A stretch of DNA of 64,000 nucleotides, from positions 496,001-560,000 of the forward strand of contig JAIUMU010000002.1 of NCBI GenBank assembly GCA_022565355.1, in the 5' to 3' direction. The translations under genes were made by a program, and so were the position numbers. Shown here piece after piece: positions 32,975-43,346 of this stretch. The notes under the pieces were generated by a model. It saw only the letters and a list, made by a program, of their open reading frames with translations, did not search any database and was not told the origin of the DNA. How positions within the stretch are numbered: the first letter of the stretch is position 1; every line of letters begins with the position of its first letter. The DNA is from Idiomarina sp. GTDB lineage: Bacteria > Pseudomonadota > Gammaproteobacteria > Enterobacterales > Alteromonadaceae.

Positions 32975-33535
32975 CTACGCTGGCTTCGGTTCATGATAAA
33001 TTTGTCCATTTGAGGGCTGATAACGAAAACGCAAAACACCATCATAATAGAAATAACAAAAACCACGCGCTCCCTCTACAGCATATTCAGCTTGCAATGT
33101 TTTCTGTAAACTTTCTGCTGCGCCAAGAGTTTTCCATACTTGCAAACAAAATTCATTTTGCTGCTCTGCATTGCTTAATTCAGTAATTTCTTGCCCAGGT
33201 TTTGCTACTGGCCAGCCGCTCCGGCCCATTGGCACTTCTACAAAACTATCACCACTTACTTCTAGCGATACTTGCCTTGGTTCACCCAGGCGTATCCATT
33301 CTACGTGCGCTAGCATTACGTAACTTTGAAACCGGCTTGCTGCTGCATCAAATTCGGTATCTTGCCAGCCACCTACATTATTCAACCACATGTTCTGTAA
33401 GCCACCACGCATCAGTAAGCCCACAATCATAATACTGGCAATGGCCACTAGTAAGCGTGTACCCAACGCTGCTTTTCGTTCGTTGCCTAACTTCTCTGGA
33501 TTACGCCGTGGCAACTGTTGATTAAAGTTGCCCAT
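32975..33535 (-). CDS. mshF: MshF-like biogenesis protein
   Basis: Position between mshG and mshB; single N-terminal TM. Confidence 0.7.
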   Translation of the reverse strand: MGNFNQQLPRRNPEKLGNERKAALGTRLLVAIASIMIVGLLMRGGLQNMWLNNVGGWQDTEFDAAASRFQSYVMLAHVEWIRLGEPRQVSLEVSGDSFVEVPMGRSGWPVAKPGQEITELSNAEQQNEFCLQVWKTLGAAESLQKTLQAEYAVEGARGFCYFYYDGVLRFRYQPSNGQIYHEPKPA

Positions 33536-33538
33536 AGT

Positions 33539-34834
33539 TTACATACCACCCGAGTAGGCACTCATCATCTCCCACATGGGTAAGAAAATCCCCAATGCTA
33601 GGAATAGCACCATTACCGCAACAATGCTGATCATGATGGGTTCGATACGTGCGGTAATATTCTTTAAATCGTAATCCACTTCACGTTCATAATATTCAGC
33701 AGCTTCTACCAAAAGATCATCAAGGCTTCCGGTTTCTTCACCCACCGAAACCATTTGCAGCACTAACGGTGTAAACAAACCACTATTTCTACTTACTCGT
33801 AACAAGGTTTCACCACGCTCAATGCCTTTGCGCATATCTGCAACGCGAACCGACATGTAACGATTATCGAGTGTTTCAGACACTAACCCCAATGCTTGAG
33901 TAAGCGGCACCCCTGAATTCAACATTACCGAAAAACTCCGGCAGAAGCGCGCTAATAAAGAGCGTTCTACAATATCTCCTACTGCTGGCATGCGTAGCTT
34001 CCAGCCATCCCATCGCTCCCGCGCCTCAGGCTTTTTAAGCCATTGCACTACAGCAGTAATCGCAAGCGCTAAACCAAGCACGAGTAGCCAAGTATAGTTC
34101 ACGAAAAATGATGATGATGCCAGCAGCATTCGCGTTATTAGCGGCAGCTCCACACCAAAATTACTGAACATACTGGTAAATTGCGGTATTACAAAAATAT
34201 TCAGCACTACAACAGCAACAAGCAAAAAAATACTCACAAAAATTGGATACCGAGAAGCGGCTTGAATTCGTTTACGAGTATCAAGCTCACCCTCTAAATA
34301 CTGTGCTAGCTGGGCAAAACTCTGCTCTAATCGGCCGGTGTTTTCACCCACATGCACAACCGCCACCACTACGCGGGGGAAAACTTTTGGATGCTCTGCC
34401 ATTGCTGTAGAAAGGCCACGCCCCCGCTCTAACTGCTCGGCTAAATCTTTTAATGCGGCACCCAGCTTCTTATTTGTAGCGTTTTCAGCAAGGCCTTCCA
34501 CTGCTCGTAGCATTGAAATACCAGCTTTAGTAAGCGAATACATTTGCCGAATAAACATGATTAAATCTGGCAGTGGTATCGGCCGTTGCAAGAAATCAGG
34601 TAAAGCAATGCCCGCTCCGGATTCAGTTTTCTTGATCCCGCCTTGTTTTCTCCCACCAAGGTTCGCAGCGCTTTTGCTGGCCACGTTACGCCCCCCCGTT
34701 GTGGGTAAAATGCGCAGCGGCGTAATGCCAGAGCTCAAGAGCTGATCGGCAACGGCACTCTCGCTGGCGGCGGCAATATTGCCACTTACCTGCTTGCCTG
34801 CTCGGTTGCGTCCTTGGTAGCGAAAATTAGCCAT
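33539..34834 (-). CDS. mshG: MSHA inner-membrane platform protein MshG (GspF family)
   Basis: FRYQGRNRAGKQVSGNI and T2SF-domain sequence. Confidence 0.9.
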   Translation of the reverse strand: MANFRYQGRNRAGKQVSGNIAAASESAVADQLLSSGITPLRILPTTGGRNVASKSAANLGGRKQGGIKKTESGAGIALPDFLQRPIPLPDLIMFIRQMYSLTKAGISMLRAVEGLAENATNKKLGAALKDLAEQLERGRGLSTAMAEHPKVFPRVVVAVVHVGENTGRLEQSFAQLAQYLEGELDTRKRIQAASRYPIFVSIFLLVAVVVLNIFVIPQFTSMFSNFGVELPLITRMLLASSSFFVNYTWLLVLGLALAITAVVQWLKKPEARERWDGWKLRMPAVGDIVERSLLARFCRSFSVMLNSGVPLTQALGLVSETLDNRYMSVRVADMRKGIERGETLLRVSRNSGLFTPLVLQMVSVGEETGSLDDLLVEAAEYYEREVDYDLKNITARIEPIMISIVAVMVLFLALGIFLPMWEMMSAYSGGM

Positions 34835-36630
34835 TAGCTTCGCTCGCTACCATTACTATCCGAACCACTATCACTTTCCGCTTTAGCTGCTGCTAGTGCT
34901 ATCGGATCTTGTTCATCAAATACAGGCGTGCCCGCGGCTAGGGTAAGCACTTCATCTACCGAGGTAATTCCTTGCAAAGCATACTCTAGCCCCACTTGCG
35001 CTAGTGTTTTAAAACCTTTTACTGCGGTAGCTGCTTCCGCAAAGCCCTGAGTATCGCTATTGCGCAGTGCCGCCATCATTGCTTCATTTAATTCTAATAA
35101 TTCGAATACACCCACTCGGCCACGATATCCGGTGAAGTTACAACGGTTACACCCTCTGCCTTTGTGATATTTTCCATTACTCGGGGCGCCGGGCACTACA
35201 CTGCGCAGTAACATTTGCTGCTGAGCATCCGGCTCATGTTCCTCTGTGCAGTGTTCACAAATACGACGAACTAAGCGCTGCGCTATTACGGCGCGTAATG
35301 CGCTTGCTACTAAGTAAGGAGCGCCGCCCATATCAATTAAACGCATAGCTGAGGTTATGGCATCATTGGTGTGTAATGTTGATAACACCAAGTGGCCGGT
35401 GATCGCGCCCCTTAAACCTATTTCCACTGTTTCCTGATCGCGCATCTCACCTACCATCAAAATATCTGGATCTTGACGTAACGACGTGCGGAGCACGCGG
35501 CCAAAGGTGAGGCCTATTTTACTATTCACCTGTACCTGGGAAATTCGTGGTAAGCGGTATTCAACTGGGTCTTCTACGGTAATTATCTTTTTATTGGGCT
35601 GATTTAGCTCGCTTAACACCCCATATAACGTGGTGGTTTTACCCGAACCGGTAGGGCCTGTTACCAAAATCATGCCGTATGGCCGGCTCATGTGGTAACG
35701 CATTTTCTTTATCAATTCATCCGGCATACCGGTTTGCTCTAGAGACAGCAAACCATGGGATTGGTCGAGCAAGCGCATAACGCACGCTTCGCCCCATTGC
35801 GTAGGCATTGTAGATAGCCGCACATCAATTTCATGGTTACGCACGTGCATTTGAAAACGGCCATCTTGTGGCAAGCGCTTCTCAGAAATATCGAGACCAG
35901 CCATTAGCTTTAGGCGCAACACCAATGCAGCGGCAATTCCGCGCTCATCAAGCATGTTTTCTTGCAATTGGCCATCTACCCGCTGGCGAATCCGCAAGCC
36001 GTGTTCATCTGGCTCTAAGTGAATATCCGAAGCACGTATTTGTACTGCATCCGCAAAAATAGATTTTAATAACCGAGCAACGGTTACATCATCTTCGTTA
36101 TCGCCGGTTATACTGCCGAGATCAAGTTCGGTTTCGTCTTTCGCTTCTTCTTGCAGCTGGCTTGCGTATTGTTCAATTTCTTGGGTGCGGCGGTAAACGG
36201 TATCAAACGAATCATATAGCTGCCGCTCTGCAACTACCGCGAGATTAATATCTCGTGGCGATAGAATGGCGCTTAATGCATCAATCGCTGTTAAATCAGC
36301 AGGATCGCTCATAGCCACCAGTGCCGAGCTATCATCTGCCTCAATCACTAGCGCTCGATGTCGGCGCGCCTGAACTTCTGGAATCAGCCGAGCAACACCA
36401 TCATTCAAACGGCGTTCACTTAAATCGATTACTGGAACGCTAAGTTGCTGGGAAAGGAACTCTAGCAACTGCTGCTCGCTTAAATAACCTAGCTCAATCA
36501 ACAAATCACCGAGCTTACGGCCACTCGATTTCTGTGCTGTTAGCGCTTGGCTAAGTTGCTCTTCGCCAATTATTTGCTCATGAACAAGTAAATCGCCAAG
36601 ACGCATTTTTAAACGAGGACGGCGTGCCAT
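34834..36630 (-). CDS. mshE: MSHA assembly ATPase MshE
   Basis: GPTGSGKTTTLYGVL Walker A; RLGDLLVHEQIIGEEQLSQAL MshEN-type N-domain; CxxC zinc motif. Confidence 0.95.
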   Translation of the reverse strand: MARRPRLKMRLGDLLVHEQIIGEEQLSQALTAQKSSGRKLGDLLIELGYLSEQQLLEFLSQQLSVPVIDLSERRLNDGVARLIPEVQARRHRALVIEADDSSALVAMSDPADLTAIDALSAILSPRDINLAVVAERQLYDSFDTVYRRTQEIEQYASQLQEEAKDETELDLGSITGDNEDDVTVARLLKSIFADAVQIRASDIHLEPDEHGLRIRQRVDGQLQENMLDERGIAAALVLRLKLMAGLDISEKRLPQDGRFQMHVRNHEIDVRLSTMPTQWGEACVMRLLDQSHGLLSLEQTGMPDELIKKMRYHMSRPYGMILVTGPTGSGKTTTLYGVLSELNQPNKKIITVEDPVEYRLPRISQVQVNSKIGLTFGRVLRTSLRQDPDILMVGEMRDQETVEIGLRGAITGHLVLSTLHTNDAITSAMRLIDMGGAPYLVASALRAVIAQRLVRRICEHCTEEHEPDAQQQMLLRSVVPGAPSNGKYHKGRGCNRCNFTGYRGRVGVFELLELNEAMMAALRNSDTQGFAEAATAVKGFKTLAQVGLEYALQGITSVDEVLTLAAGTPVFDEQDPIALAAAKAESDSGSDSNGSERS

Positions 36631-37820
36631 TAGTAACCTAACGCCTCCCTTTGCTGCGCGGCAAACTCTTGTGCCGCCGATGACAAAGTGGGATCTTGCA
36701 ACGCACGCCGATAAGCTTCACGAGCGCGCGCTATATAATCTCGGTTCTCATTGCTTGCCGCTTGGTATTGCTGCGCTAACTGCTCGAGCACAAACCCCTG
36801 CGCTATCCACCAATTCCCCTGTTCTGGGCGCCACTGCAGTAATGTTTGATAGCTCTCAACAGCCATGGAGTAATGGCCTAGATCGCTAGCTAAATTAGCA
36901 CGCTGCAACAGCAGGTCGGCATCGTTTGGCAAACGCACTGCAACATCGCTCAGTAACTGTAATGCATACTCTGGTTGATCAATACGCTCGTAGATCCGCG
37001 CCTTTAACAAAACAAAGGCATGATTCTGCGGTGCTCGTTGCACCCCTTCCTGCAATAACTGCAATGCATCACCAGCAAAACCGCGGCCAAACGACAACGC
37101 AGCTAACTGCAAGCGGGCATCATGATGGTTGGGCTCTAGCGCTAAAGCTTCTTGAAAACGTTGCATTGCTTGCCGAATATCATTGTTATCAAGCGCTTCG
37201 AGACCACGCCGATACAAAGTAGCCGCACTTTGCGTACTGCTGCTACGTTGTACATTCATTTCACCAGCGGGTTCTGGCTCTGGTTGCGATTGTTGAACAA
37301 CCTGCGCGGTAACCTCACTTACAACCTCCACTGCTGGCGTTGTTGAAGCTGCGGCGCTCGTTTCTGGTTCGGCTAATGTATTGCTTTGTGCACTCTCGAT
37401 TGTTGCCGCATCAGTGCCTGGCGCTACCACGGATGGCGCTATCACGGGCTGTGCTACTTCTCGAGCGCGTTGGTTCGCAGTTCCAGCAGCAACATTCGTA
37501 GTGCGAACATTTGTGCTATCACTTGCTACGGGCTCTGGTTGTTCTGTTTGCTCAGACGTTGCAGTAATACTTGCGCGCGCGCTCGGCTCGATACGCAATT
37601 GTTCAGCCGTTGGCAACGCGGTGCTATCATCGCCACGAAAATGTTGCCATGCCGCCAGCACGCCAAAAATAAGCACCACAAGAATCACTCCGGCCAGTGC
37701 ATACAGCCAATTGCGCGAACGCAGTGGCTTGCCAGAGTAGATATATGCTGCGCGCTGGCCACCATTCGGTTGCTTCTCGCGGGCATCAATATCTTTTAGC
37801 ATTTGATTAATAATACTCAT
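36630..37820 (-). CDS. mshN: MSHA biogenesis TPR protein MshN
   Basis: MSIINQMLKDIDAREKQ start, TM, TPR repeats. Confidence 0.85.
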   Translation of the reverse strand: MSIINQMLKDIDAREKQPNGGQRAAYIYSGKPLRSRNWLYALAGVILVVLIFGVLAAWQHFRGDDSTALPTAEQLRIEPSARASITATSEQTEQPEPVASDSTNVRTTNVAAGTANQRAREVAQPVIAPSVVAPGTDAATIESAQSNTLAEPETSAAASTTPAVEVVSEVTAQVVQQSQPEPEPAGEMNVQRSSSTQSAATLYRRGLEALDNNDIRQAMQRFQEALALEPNHHDARLQLAALSFGRGFAGDALQLLQEGVQRAPQNHAFVLLKARIYERIDQPEYALQLLSDVAVRLPNDADLLLQRANLASDLGHYSMAVESYQTLLQWRPEQGNWWIAQGFVLEQLAQQYQAASNENRDYIARAREAYRRALQDPTLSSAAQEFAAQQREALGY

Positions 37821-38728
37821 ACGGGTATCCACCCTAAGGTATAGGCTGCAATCAACCCTACTGCTGAGGCGGCAGCAATACCGGCCAAGAACCACGTTGC
37901 ATCATGGCGCTTTGGCATTTTCGCGTCTTCGGTATCTGCAATCGCGTTTTTCGCATCTTGTACGGTAATTTCATGGCGCCCCGCACCGTACGCCAATAAC
38001 AATACTTTATGGCTGAGTACATTTGCCAAACGTGGCACACCACGGCTGCCTTTGTGAATCCACCAAATTACTTCAGGCGTGAATAACATTGGCCCTTTAA
38101 ATCCAGCAATTTGGATACGATGATGCATATAGCGCGCTAATTCTTCTTCACTGAGCGTTTCTAATCTATAAGAAAAACTAACTCGTTGCCGTAATTGCCG
38201 TAACTCACGCGTAGCCAAACGCTCATCAAGCTCTGGCTGCCCAAACATCACCAGCTGTAATAACTTGCGCGTTTCTGTTTCTAAATTCGATAGCAAGCGC
38301 AATGCTTCTAAGCTTTCGTTTGGCAAAGCTTGGGCCTCATCAATAATAAGCACTACCGAGCGGCCTTCTTTATTTAGCGCTACTAACTGCTTCTCAATAG
38401 CTCTCGTAAGTTGGTGCTGATCCACATTTTGGTGATCTGGCACACCTAGTTCCGCTGCTACCGCATGACGAAGTTCTTCCGGAGGCAAATATGGGTTGGG
38501 GATATAGGCCGTTACGAAATGATCTGGAATTTCGTTAAGTAACTTTCTACAAATAAGGGTTTTCCCAGTACCTACTTCACCGGTAACTTTGATAAATCCC
38601 TCTCCGGTTTTCAGCGCCGTAATCAACACCTGCAGAGCCTCGTTGTGAACCCGAAGGTCACAATAAAAGCTGGTATTTGGCGTTAATGTAAACGGCAATT
38701 CCGAAAAGCCGAAGTGGTATAAATACAT
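37817..38728 (-). CDS. mshM: MSHA biogenesis AAA ATPase MshM (ExeA-like)
   Basis: MYLYHFGFSELPFTLTPNTSFYC, GEVGTGKTLICRKLL. Confidence 0.93.
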   Translation of the reverse strand: MYLYHFGFSELPFTLTPNTSFYCDLRVHNEALQVLITALKTGEGFIKVTGEVGTGKTLICRKLLNEIPDHFVTAYIPNPYLPPEELRHAVAAELGVPDHQNVDQHQLTRAIEKQLVALNKEGRSVVLIIDEAQALPNESLEALRLLSNLETETRKLLQLVMFGQPELDERLATRELRQLRQRVSFSYRLETLSEEELARYMHHRIQIAGFKGPMLFTPEVIWWIHKGSRGVPRLANVLSHKVLLLAYGAGRHEITVQDAKNAIADTEDAKMPKRHDATWFLAGIAAASAVGLIAAYTLGWIPV

Positions 38729-38775
38729 AGTTTTCCTTGCGCAAGCCTAATTAAATAGCGAACGGCTAAAAAGTG

Positions 38776-40431
38776 CTACTGATTCTCATACCAACGGCGC
38801 AGTAATTCGCGTGAAGCTTCTAACTCGGTATCCCAAGTATCCACACCCACTATCGTTGGCCGTAGCATTATTACGAGCTCTTTCTTAACTTCCCGTTGCC
38901 GACGATTTTTAAATAACTCACCAAACAATGGGATACTTCCCAATAAAGGCACTTGGCTTACTTCGTCTGTATAAGAAGTTTGCATCAAGCCGCCAATCAC
39001 TACCACTTCGCCATCACGCGCTCGAATAATGGTGTCTGATTCACGAATGTTACTCCGCGCCAGCGGCAGCACTAATGTTTCTCGATTTAAGGTGATAATC
39101 TTCTCTTGCTCTTGGGTTTCGGTAACCGAAGGGCGAATGTGTAAGGTTATGGTACCGTCATCTGAAATCTGTGGTGTTACATCTAAGGCAATACCAGAGA
39201 AAAACGGCGTAAGTTGTACATTCGGTGTTGAGGTAGTAGCGGTTCCTGTGATTGTAGTTGTAGATACATCGGTAACGAAGTACTCGTCCTCACCAATTTT
39301 AATTACCGCTTTTTGGTTGTTGGTGGCCGTTACCCGAGGGTTAGAAAGTACCTGAACATTGCCCTGGGTAGAAAGCATTTCCAACATGCCATTAAAGCTT
39401 TGGTTTTGAAACTGCAGGCCAAATACGCCGCCTAATGATGGCCGATCTACGGAGCCGCCACTAAAGCTAAACTCGGAAACCCCACTGCCAATTCGGCTGG
39501 TAATACGGCTCCAATCTACGCCTTGTTGATATCCCTCACTCAGCGATACTTCAACAATACGTGCTTCTAGAATTACTTGGCGCTGCAAACTACTTTCCGC
39601 AGCTTTCAGGAAATCTTGCGCGGCACGAATTTCGTGAGGGTAAGCACGTATTGTAGCTAAACCTGCTTGTGCCGACACTACTACTCTGCGGCCCTCGCCA
39701 GTTCCTATAATACCTTCCAAAATCTCTTGTAAGCCATTCCAAAAATCAGTTTCAGACTCGGAGGAAATTGTTGATCCCGTTTGCCCTGAACGGCCACTCA
39801 TACTGCCGCCAGCGGGCAACCCACCCATCGCGCCGGTATTACCTAAGTTACCACCGCGAAGGTTATTTTGGTTACTTGAGCCAGCCTGCTGATCGGCAAC
39901 GCCCCCTGAAGTAATCGAGGTTTGCGATTGCCCTTGGCGGCGCAAAGATAAATAATTCAATTGCAGTGTTTCGGTGCGTAATCCGGCAGGAAAAACTCGA
40001 TAAATACGGCCTTCTCTACGAATATCGAAACCGTAAATATCTTGCACTACATCTAATGCTTCTTGCAGTGTTACATCGCGCAAATTAACGGTAATACTGC
40101 CGCTCACTTCTGGGTGAACTACCAAACTATAAGGACTTTCATTAGTGAGTTGGGCAAAGAAATCAGCCGCGCCTACTTGGCGAGCTTGCACAGAGAACCG
40201 AGGTTCTTCCAAAAAGCGAGTACGCTCAGCCCGTTCGTTCACTGGCTGCCGCAACTGGCTTCTCACATCATCGGGCAATTGCACTCGTTGTGTTGAAGCA
40301 CTGGAGCGCTTTTGGCTACCGGTACGCAATGCATGATCCGCTTCATCAGCAAGTTGCTCCGCTGGTTTTGTAACGCAGCCAGCGAGCAACATACTCATTA
40401 CAATAATGGTTAGGCTAAATACATTCTTCAT
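38776..40431 (-). CDS. mshL: MSHA secretin MshL
   Basis: Secretin C-terminus (VVIGGLMQTSYTDEVSQVPLLGSIPLFGELFKNRRQREVKKELVIMLRP). Confidence 0.95.
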   Translation of the reverse strand: MKNVFSLTIIVMSMLLAGCVTKPAEQLADEADHALRTGSQKRSSASTQRVQLPDDVRSQLRQPVNERAERTRFLEEPRFSVQARQVGAADFFAQLTNESPYSLVVHPEVSGSITVNLRDVTLQEALDVVQDIYGFDIRREGRIYRVFPAGLRTETLQLNYLSLRRQGQSQTSITSGGVADQQAGSSNQNNLRGGNLGNTGAMGGLPAGGSMSGRSGQTGSTISSESETDFWNGLQEILEGIIGTGEGRRVVVSAQAGLATIRAYPHEIRAAQDFLKAAESSLQRQVILEARIVEVSLSEGYQQGVDWSRITSRIGSGVSEFSFSGGSVDRPSLGGVFGLQFQNQSFNGMLEMLSTQGNVQVLSNPRVTATNNQKAVIKIGEDEYFVTDVSTTTITGTATTSTPNVQLTPFFSGIALDVTPQISDDGTITLHIRPSVTETQEQEKIITLNRETLVLPLARSNIRESDTIIRARDGEVVVIGGLMQTSYTDEVSQVPLLGSIPLFGELFKNRRQREVKKELVIMLRPTIVGVDTWDTELEASRELLRRWYENQ

Positions 40432-40820
40432 GAACCGTCCCGTAAGCTAGTACGCGTAATACCGGAGAATACCGACAATACCACTATTTCGTTATCTCGC
40501 ATCAACAACACCCGATCCGCTTCAATGCTGCGAATGATCCAGCCATTAAGCTCATCACCAATGTGAAAATGCTCATTGTTGATTACTGCCACACTGCCCT
40601 GACTGCTATAACGAATTAAGTTTAATTTAAAGTTAGACAATCGATTGCCTTGCAAACCAGCGCGTTCACTATCGCGAATCGCTGGCCGAGTTGGGTCACG
40701 TTCTGCTGGCCGCGTTTCGCTAGCGAAAGCCGCTGCGCTTGTAAACCCAAAAACGTTGCTGCTACTGAAGCTTAGGATACACAAGGCTAAACTAACGTTT
40801 AGTACACTCTTATTCTTCAT
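40428..40820 (-). CDS. mshK: MshK-like biogenesis protein
   Basis: RDPTRP motif, small periplasmic protein between mshL and mshJ; start at MKNKSVLN. Confidence 0.75.
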   Translation of the reverse strand: MKNKSVLNVSLALCILSFSSSNVFGFTSAAAFASETRPAERDPTRPAIRDSERAGLQGNRLSNFKLNLIRYSSQGSVAVINNEHFHIGDELNGWIIRSIEADRVLLMRDNEIVVLSVFSGITRTSLRDGS

Positions 40821-41487
40821 TGCGCGCTCCTTGACGAGTAGACACCGCAACATTCGCTTGGCTCAAGGTATACAACTGCAAGCGAATCCGCGCTAGCGGA
40901 TATGCATCTACTTGGTAATCAAGCTCTTGCCAATAGAAACCAAAGGGTAAATCTTGTAAACGTTGCAAATAATCACGTACCGCAAAATAACTACCCTCTA
41001 ACTCCACGGTAACGTTATGCTGTAATACGGATCCCCCAGCTACATCTTCTAAAAATGGCACGGGTGCGTATGTATCAAAGGAGCGCAGAAGCAACACACT
41101 TTCCTGCGCACGCCCTGGATTAGTGAGCATTGCTTGAATCCAATCCAAAAGCTGTTCTGGCTCAATAAATTCGGCCAACCCATCCAACTGCTGATGCAAT
41201 CGGGTGCTGCGGCTTTGCAGCTGACGCTGGCGGCGCTGAATTTCTAGGTTAGGGTCATTTTCAAGCTCCGCACGTAACGCTGCCACCTGCTGATCAGCAT
41301 TCCGAGCTTGCGTTTGCGCCTGCTGAATCTGCCGTTCGAGATTCGTTTTTGTTATGCTTGCGGGTTCGAGCAACAGAATAAACCCTAGCCAAGCAACTAG
41401 TGCAATACTTACTACCGCAATTATGTACTGCTCGCGCGCAACGCGACCGGCATACCATTCCTGCAACTGGGCTAAACGTTCACTCAT
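40810..41487 (-). CDS. mshJ: MshJ-like (PilO-like) biogenesis protein
   Basis: N-terminal TM and coiled coil; synteny. Confidence 0.8.
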   Translation of the reverse strand: MSERLAQLQEWYAGRVAREQYIIAVVSIALVAWLGFILLLEPASITKTNLERQIQQAQTQARNADQQVAALRAELENDPNLEIQRRQRQLQSRSTRLHQQLDGLAEFIEPEQLLDWIQAMLTNPGRAQESVLLLRSFDTYAPVPFLEDVAGGSVLQHNVTVELEGSYFAVRDYLQRLQDLPFGFYWQELDYQVDAYPLARIRLQLYTLSQANVAVSTRQGARNEE

Positions 41488-42164
41488 TGTTCAGCTCCTA
41501 TAGGTAATGGCCGGCGATCTCCATTGCTTTCTAGCTCGTCACCATTCAGCTCACCTACTGGAATAACCAATCTCGATGCGCTGGCAGGTGTTCCTTGTAA
41601 GATGAAATTCAATATATCTTGGTCATCACGTTTCAGTTCAACCATATTAAAACGGCTAGCTGATAACGTTGCCGCGGTTTTGAATTGCTGCATCCACAAT
41701 GGCAACAAACTCGCATCTACTGCTTTACCATGAAGAATTACTGAACCTTGGCGCTGTTGAATACGCGTAAGCCATAAGCCATCTCGATGTAATCGGGCTA
41801 AATCACTCAATAAACTCGCATAATCATGCTGATCTAACTGGCCTCGCCGCTGCAACTCAGCTAATAAACGCTGGCGAGTAAGTACTTCAGCTTCAAGACG
41901 CAAAACTTCTGCTTGTAAACGCGCATCTGGCCGTATCGCGGCTAATTGCCCACCTAATTGTGTTATCTGTTGCTGTGCATTGGCTCGTTGCGCGGTGGCA
42001 GTAGCAAGTTCGCTCTGTAAACCGCTTACTTGCCAGCTCATTACGCCTTTAGCAGCAACTAGTGCAACTATAAGCAAAAGAATAACAAAAAGAATGCGTG
42101 GTAATGTTAACCAGGGTTGCTCTGGAATGAGATCGGCTTGAAAAAGATTAATGCTATGCTTCAT
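41484..42164 (-). CDS. PilN-like MSHA biogenesis protein (MshI2-like)
   Basis: MKHSINLFQADLIPEQPWLTLPRILFVILLL; synteny. Confidence 0.75.
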   Translation of the reverse strand: MKHSINLFQADLIPEQPWLTLPRILFVILLLIVALVAAKGVMSWQVSGLQSELATATAQRANAQQQITQLGGQLAAIRPDARLQAEVLRLEAEVLTRQRLLAELQRRGQLDQHDYASLLSDLARLHRDGLWLTRIQQRQGSVILHGKAVDASLLPLWMQQFKTAATLSASRFNMVELKRDDQDILNFILQGTPASASRLVIPVGELNGDELESNGDRRPLPIGAEQ

Positions 42165-43153
42165 GTCGCATCCCCCTTTTTTTCGCCCAATGCTTGTTCA
42201 GCTAACAGCCACAATAAGCCGCTTATTCCCGCGGCATCGCTATAATCGCCTGCCGCTAAATCTTTTGCCCAGCCTGGGTAGGCCAATGCACTCACTTGCA
42301 TACCCAGCTGCGCGGCAATCACTTCGGCTACCTTATCGCTATGCGCATGATTAAATGCAAGCTCTATATCAGCAAGTGGCGCTTGCCGTAATTGCCCAGT
42401 GTAAAAATCTTGCGAGCGCTGCAGCTCAATGGCCAAACTTTCCATGGTATCTAAATCTTGGGGATCTATTTTTTCCAGATTATACGAACCAGGTAAGCGG
42501 CGACTTAAAATCAATTGCTGCCGAACAATAATCTGTAGCTGCGGACGTTCGCCGGGAACTTGCGAAATAATCATAGTGCGTAAATCTGCATCGGCCCAAT
42601 GTATAAAAGCTAGGTCTTGATTTACAATGCCTTGTATCGCAAAGCCAGCATCACTCAAGGCCAACACCCAGGGCTGTACTTTATTGCGGCTCACCGCCAC
42701 CACGTTAACCTTTTTCGCACCAGCAACTTGTACAGGGATATCGTAATAATCGAGAAGTAGATCTGCCGCAGGTATGGAAACTAGATCTTTCAGCGTCCAC
42801 TGCAACGTTGGGGCAATATCTTGCGCTGGCACATCTGGCTTATCTACCGCAACTTGTTCTACCAAACTGCTACTTAAAACAATTTGCAGCGGTTGGCCTT
42901 GAAAATCGAAGCGCTTATACCGCTCAAGCAACGCTGCAATTGCGCCCAGCGTATTGCCGCTACCGATTTCTACTTCATCGTTTACCACAAGCTGCCAAGT
43001 TTTGCCTGCATGCTTGAGTGCCGCGCCCGCCGCTTCCGAATCATTAACTGCTTTTAAAATAGCAAGCTGCACTGCAGATTCAGTGATTCCGAATGCTACT
43101 AATAAACGCTGCTGTTTAGCGGAACGAAACTTGAACAAAAAATTACCTCTCAT
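42161..43153 (-). CDS. mshI: MshI/PilM-like biogenesis protein
   Basis: ATPase-like PilM-type N-terminus; first gene of msh operon. Confidence 0.75.
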   Translation of the reverse strand: MRGNFLFKFRSAKQQRLLVAFGITESAVQLAILKAVNDSEAAGAALKHAGKTWQLVVNDEVEIGSGNTLGAIAALLERYKRFDFQGQPLQIVLSSSLVEQVAVDKPDVPAQDIAPTLQWTLKDLVSIPAADLLLDYYDIPVQVAGAKKVNVVAVSRNKVQPWVLALSDAGFAIQGIVNQDLAFIHWADADLRTMIISQVPGERPQLQIIVRQQLILSRRLPGSYNLEKIDPQDLDTMESLAIELQRSQDFYTGQLRQAPLADIELAFNHAHSDKVAEVIAAQLGMQVSALAYPGWAKDLAAGDYSDAAGISGLLWLLAEQALGEKKGDAT

Positions 43154-43346
43154 TGCAGACGCGGTTATCGATCACGATAGCTATCACTAACTCATTATAT
43201 TGATCAATATTTGTTAATATTTTCTAAACTATGTCACTAACTATTCATATTCTATAGCTTTTTCCAAGAAATTTCGTCATTTAATAGGTATGACGAATGA
43301 TATATGCCGTATGGTTAGCCCTGCAAGAACGGCAGTGGCAAGTTCG

